A stretch of 64,000 nt of DNA from Acetobacteraceae bacterium (GCA_030041375.1 JASHOA010000012.1:18947-82946), one strand, 5' to 3'; shown: positions 1 through 8,715, counted from the stretch's first letter. Translations and numbers: made by a program. Notes: generated by a model not told the origin, from the letters alone.

Positions 1-208
1 TGCCCAGGCTGATCGTGGGGAGGACACCTGTAACCAACACCTTGCATTACTGGAGCGGATTGCCGCGCATTACTGGAGCGGATTGCCGCCGGTGATGCCC
101 AGGGCGCGCACGAGGCATTACGCCGCAACATCGAAGATGGGCGGAATATCGTCGGCAGCTCGATCAAGGAAGCACTGGCGCGCTCTTATACCGGCGGCCA
201 CGAAACGT
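1..208 (+). pseudogene. GntR-family regulator, 3' end, frameshifted by a 23-bp tandem duplication
   Basis: Only the 3' end is in the window. Reading from base 2 gives a C-terminal stretch typical of the FCD ligand-binding domain of FadR/GntR regulators (QHLALLERIAAGD-like, then RRNIEDGRNIV and a TGA stop at 206-208). The reading frame is broken: the 23-bp unit at 44-66 is repeated exactly at 67-89. Copy 1 is in frame with the upstream sequence, whereas only copy 2 is in frame with the conserved tail. Translated as it stands, the protein leaves its family after copy 1 and ends at a TGA at 266-268 with an unrelated tail. The regulator sits just upstream of the DUF2877/carbamate kinase remnant and may once have controlled it. 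Family assignment is from the short tail only. An assembly error cannot be excluded. Confidence 0.6.
44..89 (+). repeat. 23-bp perfect tandem duplication
   Basis: Two adjacent identical 23-bp copies (44-66 and 67-89; each begins GCATTACTGGAGCGG). The length is not a multiple of three, so the repeat shifts the frame of the GntR-family gene in which it lies. Deleting one copy restores a continuous FCD-domain tail. Confidence 0.9.
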
Positions 209-316
209 GACTCCTGGAAGGATAGCGAGGCCGCTGGAACCACCCTGGTTTCGTGCATGGCAGCCTGACCAGCCGACGGGTCCCGCCATTGTGCCGGTTC
301 CTGATCGGGAAGCACG

Positions 317-1042
317 ATGCGGCTCTCGGCGCTGCTGACCGCCGGGGCCGGTGTGCCGGAAGCTGACTTTTCCGGGCGCGTCGCGGAGGTGCATGCGCGC
401 GCCTGCCTCGTCGAGCAGGCTGACGAGACATTGCTGACGCTGCTCGCGGCGGAGCTGGGCAGCCAACCGTGCGGGATTACGCTTTCGGCGCCTTTCGGAT
501 TCTCGTTTTCCACGATGCTTGCCAGAGGTGCAAGGCTTACGGCACGGGCCCGAGTGCTGCGGTTCGCCGGCGGCGCCCTCGTCGTCGTTGCTTGCGGCGG
601 CGGCATTCCAGTGGTGCGGGACGCGGATGGCCGCCTGCGCGGCGTGGAAGCGGTGATCGACAAGGACCTCGCCTCCAGCCTGCTTGCGCGCGCGATCGGC
701 GCCGATCTCCTGGGGCTGGCGACCGGCGTGGAACGGGTTGCGATTGGCTTCAATACGCCGCGCCAGCGCTGGCTCGACCGGATGACGCTGGCCGAGGCAC
801 GCGGTTACGATGCCGCGGAGGAATTCGACAAGGGCAGCATGGGTCCGAAGATCAAGGCGCTAATCGAATTCACCGAGAGTACCGGGAAACGTGGACTGAT
901 CACCAGCCCGGCGAGTCTTTGCCGGGCCCTGCAAGGAGAAACCGGAACCATGCTCGTTCCGTGGCCGGAAATGAGTGGGGCAGGCGGCACTGCATTCGGT
1001 GTCAGACAGTCTCGGAGAGTACCAACCGGCGCCGGGGGCTGA
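317..1042 (+). pseudogene. Chimeric ORF: DUF2877 (AllH-like) N-terminus fused to carbamate kinase C-terminus
   Basis: Single open frame of 241 codons. Residues 1 to about 85 resemble the start of DUF2877/AllH-family proteins (GRVAEVHARAC, LLTLLAAELGSQP, then an LRFAGG-like segment). From about residue 88 the sequence is the C-terminal half of carbamate kinase (VVACGGGIPVV, DKDLASSLLARAIGADLL, FDKGSMGPKIKAL, RGLITSP, ETGTMLVP). The N-terminal half of carbamate kinase, which holds part of the active site, is missing, as is most of DUF2877, so neither activity is expected. The junction is near base 575. In catabolic operons DUF2877 and carbamate kinase genes are often close neighbours, so an in-frame deletion between them is the simplest explanation. 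The kinase glycine motif has one Gly fewer than usual. The 3' end overlaps the convergent methyltransferase gene by about 40 bp. Confidence 0.6.
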
Positions 1043-1715
1043 TCTCGCGCGTCGGCACCGCAGCAAAGCAGTCCTTCACCGCCTCGCTGATCGTGACGCC
1101 GGCAAACTGCGGGACGAGACGCCTGCCGCTTTGCTCCCAGAGTGCGGCGCTGCGCAACAGGAGGCGCTGCCTGAACGGCGGGAGGTAGAGGGCCGTGTCG
1201 CGCCGCTCGATCCGGAACAGCGAAGCAGCGAGCACCACGCCGAGCTGGCGCGGCGAGTAGGGCTGCCCGTGGCCGAACGGCGTTGCCTCCACATAGGCCC
1301 AGGGGCTGCTCCGATTCGGCACGACAAGGAGAAGGCGGCCGTCATCCTTGAGTACGCGCCAGAGTTCGCGCAGCAGCCGGCGCGCATTCTCCGCCCCCTC
1401 GAGCCCGTGCACCACCAGGATGCGATCGAACGAAAGGTCGGGGAAGGGAAGCGCGTCCTCCTCGGCGGTGCAGGAGAGATTGGCGAGACCGGCCGGCCAA
1501 CGCGCCGCGCCGGCCTGGGCGGGGCTCAACGCAATGCAACGCCGCGTCCCTTCCCGCCAGAGGCGGAGATAAGGCGCTGCGTAGCCAAAACCGAGCAGCT
1601 CCTGGCCGGAGAGATCCGGCCACAGCGCTGAAAGCCGCTCGCGCACGAGCCGCGCCGTCACGGTGCCCTGGCGGGTGGCATAGAAATCGGCGGCCGTCGC
1701 CACATCCATCGCCAT
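1002..1715 (-). CDS. class I SAM-dependent methyltransferase
   Basis: About 237 residues. The middle has a methyltransferase fold signature: a segment with LSFDRILVVHGLEGAEN followed by LLRELWRVLKDDGRLLLVVPN (strands 4 and 5 of a class I Rossmann methyltransferase). The glycine-rich SAM loop is weak (LLGFGYAAPYLRLW). The substrate cannot be told from sequence. It is divergent from gloB, a neighbour pair I recall from other alphaproteobacteria. The start was set at the ATG at 1715 (MAMDV) because a TATAAT box lies immediately upstream; the next ATG at 1709 is also possible. A longer reading from 1754 would run through that box and is unlikely. Confidence 0.75.
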   Translation of the reverse strand: MAMDVATAADFYATRQGTVTARLVRERLSALWPDLSGQELLGFGYAAPYLRLWREGTRRCIALSPAQAGAARWPAGLANLSCTAEEDALPFPDLSFDRILVVHGLEGAENARRLLRELWRVLKDDGRLLLVVPNRSSPWAYVEATPFGHGQPYSPRQLGVVLAASLFRIERRDTALYLPPFRQRLLLRSAALWEQSGRRLVPQFAGVTISEAVKDCFAAVPTREISPRRRLVLSETV

Positions 1716-1721
1716 GTCTGC

Positions 1722-1727
1722 ATTATA
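1722..1727 (-). promoter_or_regulatory. perfect -10 box of a probable leaderless promoter
   Basis: On the minus strand the sequence reads TATAAT, then six bases, then the methyltransferase ATG. With normal spacing transcription would begin at or within a base or two of the ATG, giving a leaderless mRNA. No Shine-Dalgarno sequence fits in the gap. The -35 region is poor. Confidence 0.45.
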
Positions 1728-1773
1728 GCACGCACGGCTTTCGCAGGCGCGCATGCGGCCTTACACTCCGGCC

Positions 1774-2493
1774 ATGCTGAGCATTCGCCCGATCCCCCTG
1801 CTTGCCGACAATTACGGCTGGCTCCTTCAGGACGAGACCGGGTTCACCGCCTTCGTCGATCCCGCCGAGGAAGGGCCGACCGCCGCGGCCATTGAGGCGG
1901 CGGGCGGGCGGCTCGACATGATCCTGCTCACGCATCACCACGCCGACCACGTGGCCGGGGCCGACGCGCTTCGGGCGCGCTTTGGGGCAAAGGTCGCGGG
2001 CAACGTGGCGGATGCGCATCGGCTGCCGAGGCTGGATCAACCGGTCCGTCCCGGCGGGCGGCTGGAAGTCGGCCGGAATGCGGCCGAGGTGATTGACACG
2101 CCGGGCCATACGCGCGGCCACATTGCCTATTTCTTCGCGTCGGGGCCCGTGGCTCTGGTCGGCGACACGATCTTCAGCCTCGGGTGTGGTCGGCTGATCG
2201 AGGGCACGGCGGAGGAGATGTTCGCGAGCCTCCGGCGCCTTGCCGCGCTGCCGGGCGAGTCGCTCGTCTGTTGCGGCCACGAATACACCCTTGCCAACGC
2301 TCGTTTCGCGCTGTCACTCCGCCCGGACGATGCCGCACTCAAGAGACGCGCCGAAGAGGCCAAGCGAAGCCGCGCTTCCGGTGAGCCGACGGTGCCGACC
2401 CGGCTCGAGGAAGAATGCCGGCTCAACCCGTTCCTGGTGGCGCCGAACGCGGCAGAGTTCGCCCGCATCCGTGCACTGAAAGACAGGTTCTGA
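1774..2493 (+). CDS. gloB: hydroxyacylglutathione hydrolase (glyoxalase II)
   Basis: Hydrolyses S-D-lactoylglutathione to D-lactate and glutathione in methylglyoxal detoxification (cytoplasm). The 239-residue protein has the metallo-beta-lactamase fold with the binuclear metal ligands in order: THHHADH near residue 55, DTPGHTRGH near residue 110, the bridging Asp in VGDTIFSLGCGR near 130, and the C-terminal His in CGHEYT near 167. The C-terminal glyoxalase II domain (NPFL) is present. Length is normal. The start is MLSIRPIP at 1774, which matches the family start; an upstream in-frame ATG at 1753 would add seven residues. The gene faces away from the methyltransferase and converges on rimI. 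Confidence 0.93.
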   Translation: MLSIRPIPLLADNYGWLLQDETGFTAFVDPAEEGPTAAAIEAAGGRLDMILLTHHHADHVAGADALRARFGAKVAGNVADAHRLPRLDQPVRPGGRLEVGRNAAEVIDTPGHTRGHIAYFFASGPVALVGDTIFSLGCGRLIEGTAEEMFASLRRLAALPGESLVCCGHEYTLANARFALSLRPDDAALKRRAEEAKRSRASGEPTVPTRLEEECRLNPFLVAPNAAEFARIRALKDRF

Positions 2494-2500
2494 GGGGGGC

Positions 2501-2956
2501 TCAAGCCTGGCGCAAAAGTCGGGCGGCAAGCAGCAACGCATCCGAGCGATCGGCGTAGTAGGCGCGGCGCAGCCCCACCAGGGCAAATCCCGCCTTCTTG
2601 TAAAGTGCGAACGCAGCTTCGTTGGTCGTGCCGACCTCGAGAACGATCCGCTCCGCCCCGGCCGAGGCTGCCTCACTCATCGCCAATGAAAGAAGCGCGG
2701 CGCCAAGCCCCCGACGCCGCGCCTCAGGGATCACGGCGATGGTCAAGAGCTCCGCCTCGGGGCCGAGAACACGGGCGAGGAGCATCCCGCCTGAGGAATC
2801 GATGAATCCGAGCGCGCCCGGCAGACCGAGCTGGATGGCGAAAGAATCCTCTCCCCAGGGCCTGCCCCACGCTGCCGCCTCGGCACCGGCGGCGAACACC
2901 TGGGCATGGATCGCTGCCATCGCTGCAGCATCGGCCGGGCAGGCGCGAAGGATCAT
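2501..2956 (-). CDS. rimI: GNAT acetyltransferase, probable ribosomal protein S18 alanine N-acetyltransferase
   Basis: About 151 residues forming one GNAT domain. The acetyl-CoA binding motif A (VIPEARRRGLGAALL) is near residues 80-95 and motif B (NEAAFALYKKAGF) near 115-127. RimI acetylates the N-terminal alanine of ribosomal protein S18. The assignment rests on its position 13 bp downstream of tsaB, the usual tsaB-rimI pairing, since GNAT sequences alone do not define the substrate. The start at 2956 (MILRACPADA) was chosen because the longer reading would run into tsaB. Confidence 0.8.
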   Translation of the reverse strand: MILRACPADAAAMAAIHAQVFAAGAEAAAWGRPWGEDSFAIQLGLPGALGFIDSSGGMLLARVLGPEAELLTIAVIPEARRRGLGAALLSLAMSEAASAGAERIVLEVGTTNEAAFALYKKAGFALVGLRRAYYADRSDALLLAARLLRQA

Positions 2957-2969
2957 GCGGGCGGATGGT

Positions 2970-3614
2970 TCATTCGGGGTCAGGGCGGAGGCTGGTGGGA
3001 CGGCGGGCGGCCGGTGGATCGACGTAAAGAGGAAGGGCGGAGCGGGGGGAAAGGATGCCGGCGAGGCGGGCCTCGCCGGCCAGCCCCAGCGCTCTGGCAT
3101 CGGCGGTCAACACCGCGGCAAGCTCGGCGTCCGCACCCGCCCGGGTGAGCTCTTCCGCCACCGATCGGGCGGCGTCTCCGGCGAGGAGAATCGGCCCTGA
3201 AGGCAAAGGCATGGCGGTGAGATCGAAGACGGCAACCTGGCCCGCACGTTCGAGAAAGATTCGCCCGCGCTTCGAATCGATTGCGACCCAAAGCGGGCGC
3301 GACGAGGGGGCCGGCAGGATGGCTGCCAGTGCCTCGCCAGTGCTGACGCCGATGACCGGTTTTCCGGCCGCGAGCCCGATGCCGGCGGCCAGCGCAAGCG
3401 CCGTGCGGATGCCGGTGAAGCTGCCCGGCCCGACCGAGGCGGCGACTGCCTCGAGTTCGCGGCCGGAAAGACCTGCCGCGCGCAGCACCCGATCCGCCAG
3501 CACGGCAAGCTGCGCCGCACCGGCCTTGTCCGCCTCGACGGCCAGCACGCGTCCTCCTTCCACAACGGCGGCGGAGGCGACCCCCAGTACGGCGTCCAGG
3601 GCGAGCAAAGGCAT
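2970..3614 (-). CDS. tsaB: tRNA threonylcarbamoyladenosine biosynthesis protein TsaB
   Basis: Partner of TsaD and TsaE in making t6A at position 37 of ANN-decoding tRNAs. It is an ASKHA-fold protein of 214 residues with the TsaB signature SVGPGSFTGIRTAL near residues 60-73 and a short degenerate C-terminal half, as usual for TsaB. It begins MPLLALDA. It lies 10 bp downstream of the enoyl-CoA hydratase stop side and 13 bp upstream of rimI, all on the minus strand, so these three genes are probably co-transcribed. Confidence 0.92.
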   Translation of the reverse strand: MPLLALDAVLGVASAAVVEGGRVLAVEADKAGAAQLAVLADRVLRAAGLSGRELEAVAASVGPGSFTGIRTALALAAGIGLAAGKPVIGVSTGEALAAILPAPSSRPLWVAIDSKRGRIFLERAGQVAVFDLTAMPLPSGPILLAGDAARSVAEELTRAGADAELAAVLTADARALGLAGEARLAGILSPRSALPLYVDPPAARRPTSLRPDPE

Positions 3615-3624
3615 CCCTCCGCGC

Positions 3625-4419
3625 TCAGCGGCCGGTGAAGCGTGGCGGGCGCTTCTCGTTGAAGGCGGCGACGCCCTCGCGGCGGTCCTCAGTCGGAACC
3701 AGGCGGTTATAGGCCTCTATCTCCAGCATCAGGGCGGCCGGCAAGTCCATGGCGATCCCGACCTTGACCGCCTGCTTGATCTGCCGGGTGGCAAGCGGGG
3801 AATTGGCGGCGATGACAGCAGCCGTCGCCCGTGCCTCGGCCAGGAGCGCGGCAGGCGAAAAGACGCGGTTGACGAGGCCCCAGGCGGCTGCCTCGGCGGC
3901 GCTGAAAGGACGGCCGGTCAGCAATATCTCGTTCGCGCGCCTGGTGCCGACCGCGCGTGGCAGGTTCTGCGTGCCGCCTGCACCAGGCATGATGCCGAGC
4001 GTCACCTCGGTCAGCGCGAAGCGGGCGTGGTCTGCGGCGTAGGCGAAGTCCGCCAAGAGCGCCAGTTCGCAGCCGCCACCGTAGGCTGCCCCGTTCACTG
4101 CCGCGATGAGCGGCATCGGCGCGAGCCGGATGGCCCGGACCATCCGCTCGAAGACGAGGTGCTGGGCTTGCCAGGCGGCGTCGGTCATGCCCAGGCGCTC
4201 CCTGAGGTCTCCGCCGGCACAGAAGGCCCGGCTGCCGGCGCCGGTGAGAATGACCGCCCGCGCCCGCTCCGGCGCTGCGTTGAGGCTATCGAACAGCCGG
4301 CAAAGCTCGTCCCCCATTGCCGTATTGATGGCGTTCGCTGCCTCCGGGCGATTGAGCGTGATTTCCAGAATCCCGGGCGCCGGCTCGCTCAACCTGAGTG
4401 TTGTGAAATCCTCTGCCAT
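3625..4419 (-). CDS. enoyl-CoA hydratase/isomerase (crotonase family)
   Basis: 264 residues with the full crotonase fold. The oxyanion-hole segment is AFCAGGDLRE near residue 67. Both catalytic glutamates of true hydratases are present, in AYGGGCELALL and in ALTEVTLGIMPGAGGTQ. The C-terminus is a normal trimerisation region ending EKRPPRFTGR. It should hydrate 2-enoyl-CoA in fatty-acid or branched-chain acyl-CoA breakdown; chain-length preference is not visible. The start is the ATG at 4419 (MAEDFTTL); a longer start at 4440 adds seven residues without similarity. It is divergent from yebC. Confidence 0.88.
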   Translation of the reverse strand: MAEDFTTLRLSEPAPGILEITLNRPEAANAINTAMGDELCRLFDSLNAAPERARAVILTGAGSRAFCAGGDLRERLGMTDAAWQAQHLVFERMVRAIRLAPMPLIAAVNGAAYGGGCELALLADFAYAADHARFALTEVTLGIMPGAGGTQNLPRAVGTRRANEILLTGRPFSAAEAAAWGLVNRVFSPAALLAEARATAAVIAANSPLATRQIKQAVKVGIAMDLPAALMLEIEAYNRLVPTEDRREGVAAFNEKRPPRFTGR

Positions 4420-4499
4420 ATCTCTATTGCTCCGCGGCAATCGGCGGTCTCATAGCGCCTGAGCCGGCTCACCGCGATGATGCCGGCTGGCAGCAGGTT

Positions 4500-4525
4500 G
4501 GCCTTGGGGCCTTGGGCGGCCTTGG
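4500..4525. repeat. three direct GGCCTTGG octamers
   Basis: GGCCTTGG occurs at 4500-4507, 4508-4515 and 4518-4525 in the divergent region between the enoyl-CoA hydratase and yebC genes. The spacing is 0 and 2 bp. It could be a low-complexity slip or a regulator-binding array. Confidence 0.5.
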
Positions 4526-4593
4526 CCTGGAGAAGGTGGCGCTGCTAAAAGCAGCCTTCGATTCACCTCTTGTTCCAGGATCCGACCCCTGCG

Positions 4594-5343
4594 ATGGCGG
4601 GACATTCGCAGTTCAAGAACATCATGCACCGCAAGGGTGCGCAGGATGCACGCCGCGCCCGGCAGTTCGGACGGTTGATCCGTGAGATCACCGTTGCTGC
4701 GCGCCAGGGCCTGCCAGAGACCGGCGCCAATCCGCAGCTGCGCGCGGCTGTTGCCGCTGCGCGCGAGGCCAACATGCCGAAGGACACGGTCGAGCGGGCG
4801 ATCCGCAAGGCAAGCGGAAGCGGCCAGGGGGCGGATTTCAGCGAAGTCCGCTACGAAGGTTATGGCCCCGCCGGGATCGCCGTGATCGTCGAGGCACTGA
4901 CCGACAACCGCAACCGCACGGCCTCTGACGTGCGTGCCGCCTTTGCGCGCAACGGCGGGGCGCTCGGCGAAACCAACTCGGTGGCTTTCCTGTTCCAGCG
5001 CCAGGGCGTCGTGCGCTATCCGCCCGGGGCGGCGGGCCCGGAGGCGATGCTCGAGGCGGCGATCGAGGCCGGTGCGGAGAACGTCGAAAGCGCGGCGGAG
5101 GGGCATGAGATCACGACATCGGTGGCGGATTTCTTTGCCGTCAGGGACGCGCTGGAAGCCCGGTTGGGTCCGCCCGAACGGGCGGGCCTGGAGTGGCGGC
5201 CGCAGAGCTTCGTTGCACTCGATGCCGATCAGGCCAGTGCGGTTATGAAGCTTTTCGATGCGCTCGAGGAGATTGACGATGTGCAGAATGTCAGCACGAA
5301 TTGCGAAATCCCGGAATCGGTGCTGGTGCGGATCGATGCCTGA
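4594..5343 (+). CDS. yebC: YebC/PmpR-family transcriptional regulator / translation factor
   Basis: 249 residues, normal family length. The N-terminus has the hallmark [15 protein letters not shown], followed by [14 protein letters not shown] and [23 protein letters not shown]. Members bind DNA or act on stalled ribosomes as TACO1 homologues. It lies directly upstream of ruvCAB, the common bacterial arrangement. The start at 4594 gives the conserved MAGHSQ; an upstream in-frame ATG would add eight residues not seen in the family. Confidence 0.95.
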   Translation: MAGHSQFKNIMHRKGAQDARRARQFGRLIREITVAARQGLPETGANPQLRAAVAAAREANMPKDTVERAIRKASGSGQGADFSEVRYEGYGPAGIAVIVEALTDNRNRTASDVRAAFARNGGALGETNSVAFLFQRQGVVRYPPGAAGPEAMLEAAIEAGAENVESAAEGHEITTSVADFFAVRDALEARLGPPERAGLEWRPQSFVALDADQASAVMKLFDALEEIDDVQNVSTNCEIPESVLVRIDA

Positions 5344-5372
5344 GCGGAGTTGAAACCTGAGCGGAGTTGAAA
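5339..5372 (+). repeat. 17-bp tandem duplication between yebC and ruvC
   Basis: CCTGAGCGGAGTTGAAA occurs at 5339-5355 and again at 5356-5372. The first copy contains the yebC stop codon. The second places a GGAG Shine-Dalgarno-like sequence about 15 bp before the ruvC GTG. Confidence 0.85.
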
Positions 5373-5380
5373 AACGAGAG

Positions 5381-5890
5381 GTGCTGCGCTTGCTCGGACT
5401 CGACCCCGGACTCGGCGTCACCGGCTGGGGCATCATCGGTGTGGCCGGCAGCCGGCTCACGCCGCTTGGCTGCGGCGTGATCGAAACGGACCCTGCGGTT
5501 TCCGTGCCGGAGCGGCTGCGCGCGCTGCACGAAGAACTCTCCCGCCTGCTCGCGTTGCACGCTCCGGAGGAGGCGGCGATCGAGGAAACATTTGTCAATC
5601 GCAACGGTGCCGCCACCCTCAAGCTCGGCTATGCGCGGGGCGTGGCGCTGCTCGCCCCGGCGCTGGCCGGCATTCCGGTTGCCGAATACGCGGCCCGCAC
5701 CGTCAAGCAGGCAGTCGTCGGCACCGGCGCGGCGAGCAAGGAACAGGTGGCGATGATGGTGCGGCGCCTGCTGCCGGGGGCCCAGTTTCAGCGGGCGGAT
5801 GCCGCCGACGCGCTCGCGGTTGCCATCTGCCATGCCCATCATCGCTCGAGCCGCCGTCTCTGGGAGGCGGCTGATCGGCGCCGGGCGTGA
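5381..5890 (+). CDS. ruvC: crossover junction endodeoxyribonuclease RuvC
   Basis: Resolves Holliday junctions by paired nicks, acting with RuvAB. 169 residues. The acidic active-site residues fit the RNase H-like family: Asp in LGLDPGLGVTGWG near residue 8, Glu in AAIEETFVNRN near 67, and Asp in RADAADALAVAICHAH near 140. It starts at GTG 5381. The stop overlaps the ruvA start by 4 bp (GTGA), giving translational coupling. Confidence 0.96.
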   Translation: MLRLLGLDPGLGVTGWGIIGVAGSRLTPLGCGVIETDPAVSVPERLRALHEELSRLLALHAPEEAAIEETFVNRNGAATLKLGYARGVALLAPALAGIPVAEYAARTVKQAVVGTGAASKEQVAMMVRRLLPGAQFQRADAADALAVAICHAHHRSSRRLWEAADRRRA

Positions 5891-6477
5891 TCGCGAGCCT
5901 GACCGGCCGGGTTACGGCGACCGAAGAGCGGAGCTGCGTCATCGATGTTGCGGGCGTGGGTTATCGCGTTCACGCCTCTGCCCGCACCGTGGCGGCGCTG
6001 CCGGCTCCGCCGGCCCTGGCGCACCTCTTGGTGGAGACCCAGCTCAGGGATGATTCGATCCTCCTCTACGGCTTTTCCGACACCGCTGAACGCGCGTGGT
6101 TTCGGCTTCTCACGGGTGTCCAGGGGGTCGGTGCCAAGCTGGCGCTCGGCATTCTGTCCGCTCTCTCTCCGAACGATCTCGTGGCGGCGATCGCCGCTGG
6201 CGACCGTGCCTGGCTGATGCGAGCCCCGGGTGTGGGCGCCAAGCTTGCGCAACGGCTTCTGGGCGAACTGCGCGAGCCCGCGGCGCAGATTCCGAGCCTC
6301 TCTCTGGCGGTGCCGGCAGCCTCGGGCGTTGCCGAGGATGCGATTTCGGCGCTGGTCAATCTTGGCTACCGGCGCACCGAGGCGGAGGCGGCGCTGCAGC
6401 GTGCCGGCGCCCGCCTGGGTGAAGAGCCTTCGTTCGCTTCCCTGGTTCGGGAGGGGCTGAAGGAACTGGCCCGATGA
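5887..6477 (+). CDS. ruvA: Holliday junction branch migration protein RuvA
   Basis: Tetrameric junction-binding subunit that loads RuvB. 196 residues: OB-fold domain I (MIASLTGRV to about residue 65), two helix-hairpin-helix motifs in domain II ([14 protein letters not shown] and [16 protein letters not shown]), and the RuvB-binding domain III at the C-terminus ([18 protein letters not shown]). GTG start inside the ruvC stop; its own stop overlaps the ruvB ATG by 4 bp. Confidence 0.96.
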   Translation: MIASLTGRVTATEERSCVIDVAGVGYRVHASARTVAALPAPPALAHLLVETQLRDDSILLYGFSDTAERAWFRLLTGVQGVGAKLALGILSALSPNDLVAAIAAGDRAWLMRAPGVGAKLAQRLLGELREPAAQIPSLSLAVPAASGVAEDAISALVNLGYRRTEAEAALQRAGARLGEEPSFASLVREGLKELAR

Positions 6478-7538
6478 GGAAGCGCCCCGAAGCGCCACCT
6501 TCCGCCGAGGAGGAGCGGACGATCAGCCCGGCGGCGATCGAGGACGACCTTGCCGAGACCTCGCTCCGCCCGCAGAGCCTCGTTGAATTCGTTGGCCAGC
6601 AGACGATTTGCGCCAATCTGGGCATCTTTATTGCGGCCGCGCGCAAGAGGGGCGAAGCACTCGACCATGTGCTCCTGCACGGCCCGCCCGGTCTCGGCAA
6701 GACCACTCTCGGGCAGATCATCGCGCGCGAGCTTGGTGTCGGCTTCCGCGCCACCTCCGGGCCGGTGATTCAACGTGCCGGTGACCTCGCCGCCGTGCTG
6801 ACCAATTTGCAGCCGCGTGACGTGCTGTTCATCGACGAGATCCATCGCCTGCAGCCGGCGATCGAAGAGGTACTCTACCCGGCAATGGAGGATTTCCAGC
6901 TTGATCTTATCATCGGCGAAGGGCCCGCCGCGCGCAGCGTGCGCATCGACCTCAACCCCTTCACGCTGGTGGGTGCCACGACGCGGGCCGGCCTGTTGGC
7001 CAGCCCGTTGCGGGAGCGTTTCGGCATTCCGCTCCGGCTCAGCTTCTATACGCCGGAGGAACTGAGAGAGATCGTGGCTCGCGGCGCTGCCCGCCTGGGC
7101 GTGTTGCTGACTGCGGACGGGGCAGCGGAGATTGCCTCCCGCTCGCGCGGCACCCCACGCGTCGCCGGCCGCCTGTTGCGCCGTGTGCGCGACTTCGCCG
7201 CCGTCGCCGGGCATTCGCCGGTCGATCGCGGGATCGCCGACGAGGCGCTCAATCGCCTCGAAGTGGACCGGCTTGGCCTCGATGCCATGGACCGCCGCTA
7301 TCTCGCCCGCATCGCCGAGCACCATGGCGGCGGCCCGGTCGGGGTGGAGACCCTGGCCGCCGCGCTTGCCGAAGCGCGTGACACGATCGAGGACGTAATC
7401 GAACCCTACCTAGTGCAGGAGGGTCTTGTGCTCCGCACCAGCCGGGGTCGCGTGCTGGGAGGGCCGGCCTGGCGGCATCTCGGCCTTCCGTCGCCTGCGC
7501 TGCTGTTGCAGCCCGACCTGCTCGGCGAGGACGGGTGA
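6474..7538 (+). CDS. ruvB: Holliday junction branch migration ATPase RuvB
   Basis: Hexameric AAA+ motor that drives branch migration. 354 residues with Walker [11 protein letters not shown] near residue 70, Walker B FIDEIHRL near 120, sensor 1 [18 protein letters not shown] near 165, and the C-terminal winged-helix domain ([13 protein letters not shown]). The first 20 or so residues are a variable acidic leader. The stop overlaps the ybgC GTG by 4 bp, linking DNA repair and tol-pal genes in one transcript. Confidence 0.97.
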   Translation: MRKRPEAPPSAEEERTISPAAIEDDLAETSLRPQSLVEFVGQQTICANLGIFIAAARKRGEALDHVLLHGPPGLGKTTLGQIIARELGVGFRATSGPVIQRAGDLAAVLTNLQPRDVLFIDEIHRLQPAIEEVLYPAMEDFQLDLIIGEGPAARSVRIDLNPFTLVGATTRAGLLASPLRERFGIPLRLSFYTPEELREIVARGAARLGVLLTADGAAEIASRSRGTPRVAGRLLRRVRDFAAVAGHSPVDRGIADEALNRLEVDRLGLDAMDRRYLARIAEHHGGGPVGVETLAAALAEARDTIEDVIEPYLVQEGLVLRTSRGRVLGGPAWRHLGLPSPALLLQPDLLGEDG

Positions 7539-7987
7539 ACGGGCATCGCTTCGCCTGCCGGGTCTATTTCGAGGACACCGACGCCGCCGGGCTCGTCTAT
7601 CACGCGGGGTATCTCCGGTTCGCAGAGCGCGCCCGGACCGAAGCCCTGCGCGATCTCGGGGTGCCTCATGCGGTGCTGCTCGACGAATTCGGTCTGATCT
7701 TCGTGGTGCGGCGCATCAAATTGGACTATCTGCGTCCCGCTCGACTCGACGATTCGCTCGAGGTGAGCACCCGGGCGCTGAGCTTCGGGGCGAGCAGGGT
7801 TGTGCTCTCGCAGATCGTCCGGCGAGAGGGCGAGACGCTGGTGGAAGCGGAGGTGATGCTCGCCTGCGTGCGGCGAAGGGATGGCAGGCCTGCCAGGATT
7901 CCGCCCCGTTGGCGTGATGCGTTGGGAAGGCTTGCCGCGGCAGAGGGTGAGGGACGGCCCCGATCGGCTGCAACCGAGGCTAAATAG
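7535..7987 (+). CDS. ybgC: Tol-Pal-associated acyl-CoA thioesterase YbgC
   Basis: Hot-dog-fold thioesterase of 150 residues, the standard first gene of tol-pal operons. The catalytic Asp region [22 protein letters not shown] is at residues 10-31 and the family segment [14 protein letters not shown] near residue 60. It starts at GTG 7535 within the ruvB stop. The last 15 residues are low in similarity and may be a variable tail. It is followed 11 bp later by tolQ. Confidence 0.93.
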   Translation: MNGHRFACRVYFEDTDAAGLVYHAGYLRFAERARTEALRDLGVPHAVLLDEFGLIFVVRRIKLDYLRPARLDDSLEVSTRALSFGASRVVLSQIVRREGETLVEAEVMLACVRRRDGRPARIPPRWRDALGRLAAAEGEGRPRSAATEAK

Positions 7988-7998
7988 GAGCTTTTCTG

Positions 7999-8715
7999 GT
8001 GGATCAGGCTGTCAATGCCGTCAATCTCGGATCGGTCGGGGTCAATCTCTCGATCTGGAGCCTGTTCGTCGAGGCCGATCTTGTCGTCAAGATCGTCATC
8101 CTCGGCTTGCTCGGCGCAAGCATCTGGGTCTGGGCAGTGGTGTTCGAGAAGTGGAGTACGCTCCGCAAAGTGAACCGCGCTGCCGACGCGTTTGAAAACC
8201 GTTTCTGGTCTGGTGGCAGCCTCGATTCGCTTTATGACGAGGAGGGGCAGAACCCCTCCCATCCGATGGCTGCGCTGTTCAGCGCTGCGCTCGGTGAATG
8301 GCGCCGGACCGCGCGCGCCGTTGGGGCGGATATCAGCCGCTCGGGGGTCAAGGAGCGGGTGGACCGGGCGATGGTCGTGATCACCCAGCGCGAGATGGAC
8401 CGGCTGGAACGCTGGATGACTTTTCTTGCCTCGGTCGGAGCGACCGCGCCTTTCGTTGGCCTGTTCGGTACCGTCTGGGGAATCATGGCGAGCTTCTCAG
8501 CGATCGCCGCCATGCACAACACGAACCTTGCGGTGGTCGCACCGGGCATCGCCCAGGCGTTGTTCGCGACGGCGACGGGCCTCTTTGCCGCTATTCCGGC
8601 CGTGCTCGCCTACAACAAGATCAACAACGACCTCGCCCGCTTCGCCGGCCGGCTGGAAGCCTTTGCCGCCGAGTTCGGAGCCATTCTCTCGCGCCAGACC
8701 GAGGAGCACGCCTGA
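7999..8715 (+). CDS. tolQ: Tol-Pal system protein TolQ
   Basis: Inner-membrane proton-channel subunit that pairs with TolR. 238 residues, MotA/ExbB/TolQ family: a first membrane helix near residues 28-50 (VVKIVILGLLGASIWVWAVVF), then a cytoplasmic loop, then two helices with the conserved TAPFVGLFGTVWGIM near residues 150-164 and an ATGLFAAIPAVLAYN helix near 195-209. GTG start at 7999 preceded by AGGAG at 7986-7990. Confidence 0.95.
   Translation: MDQAVNAVNLGSVGVNLSIWSLFVEADLVVKIVILGLLGASIWVWAVVFEKWSTLRKVNRAADAFENRFWSGGSLDSLYDEEGQNPSHPMAALFSAALGEWRRTARAVGADISRSGVKERVDRAMVVITQREMDRLERWMTFLASVGATAPFVGLFGTVWGIMASFSAIAAMHNTNLAVVAPGIAQALFATATGLFAAIPAVLAYNKINNDLARFAGRLEAFAAEFGAILSRQTEEHA

Noticed and set aside
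469..1188. 239-codon plus-strand frame overlapping the DUF2877/carbamate kinase ORF
   Set aside because: Arg-rich shadow frame; the overlapping frame has clear family motifs.
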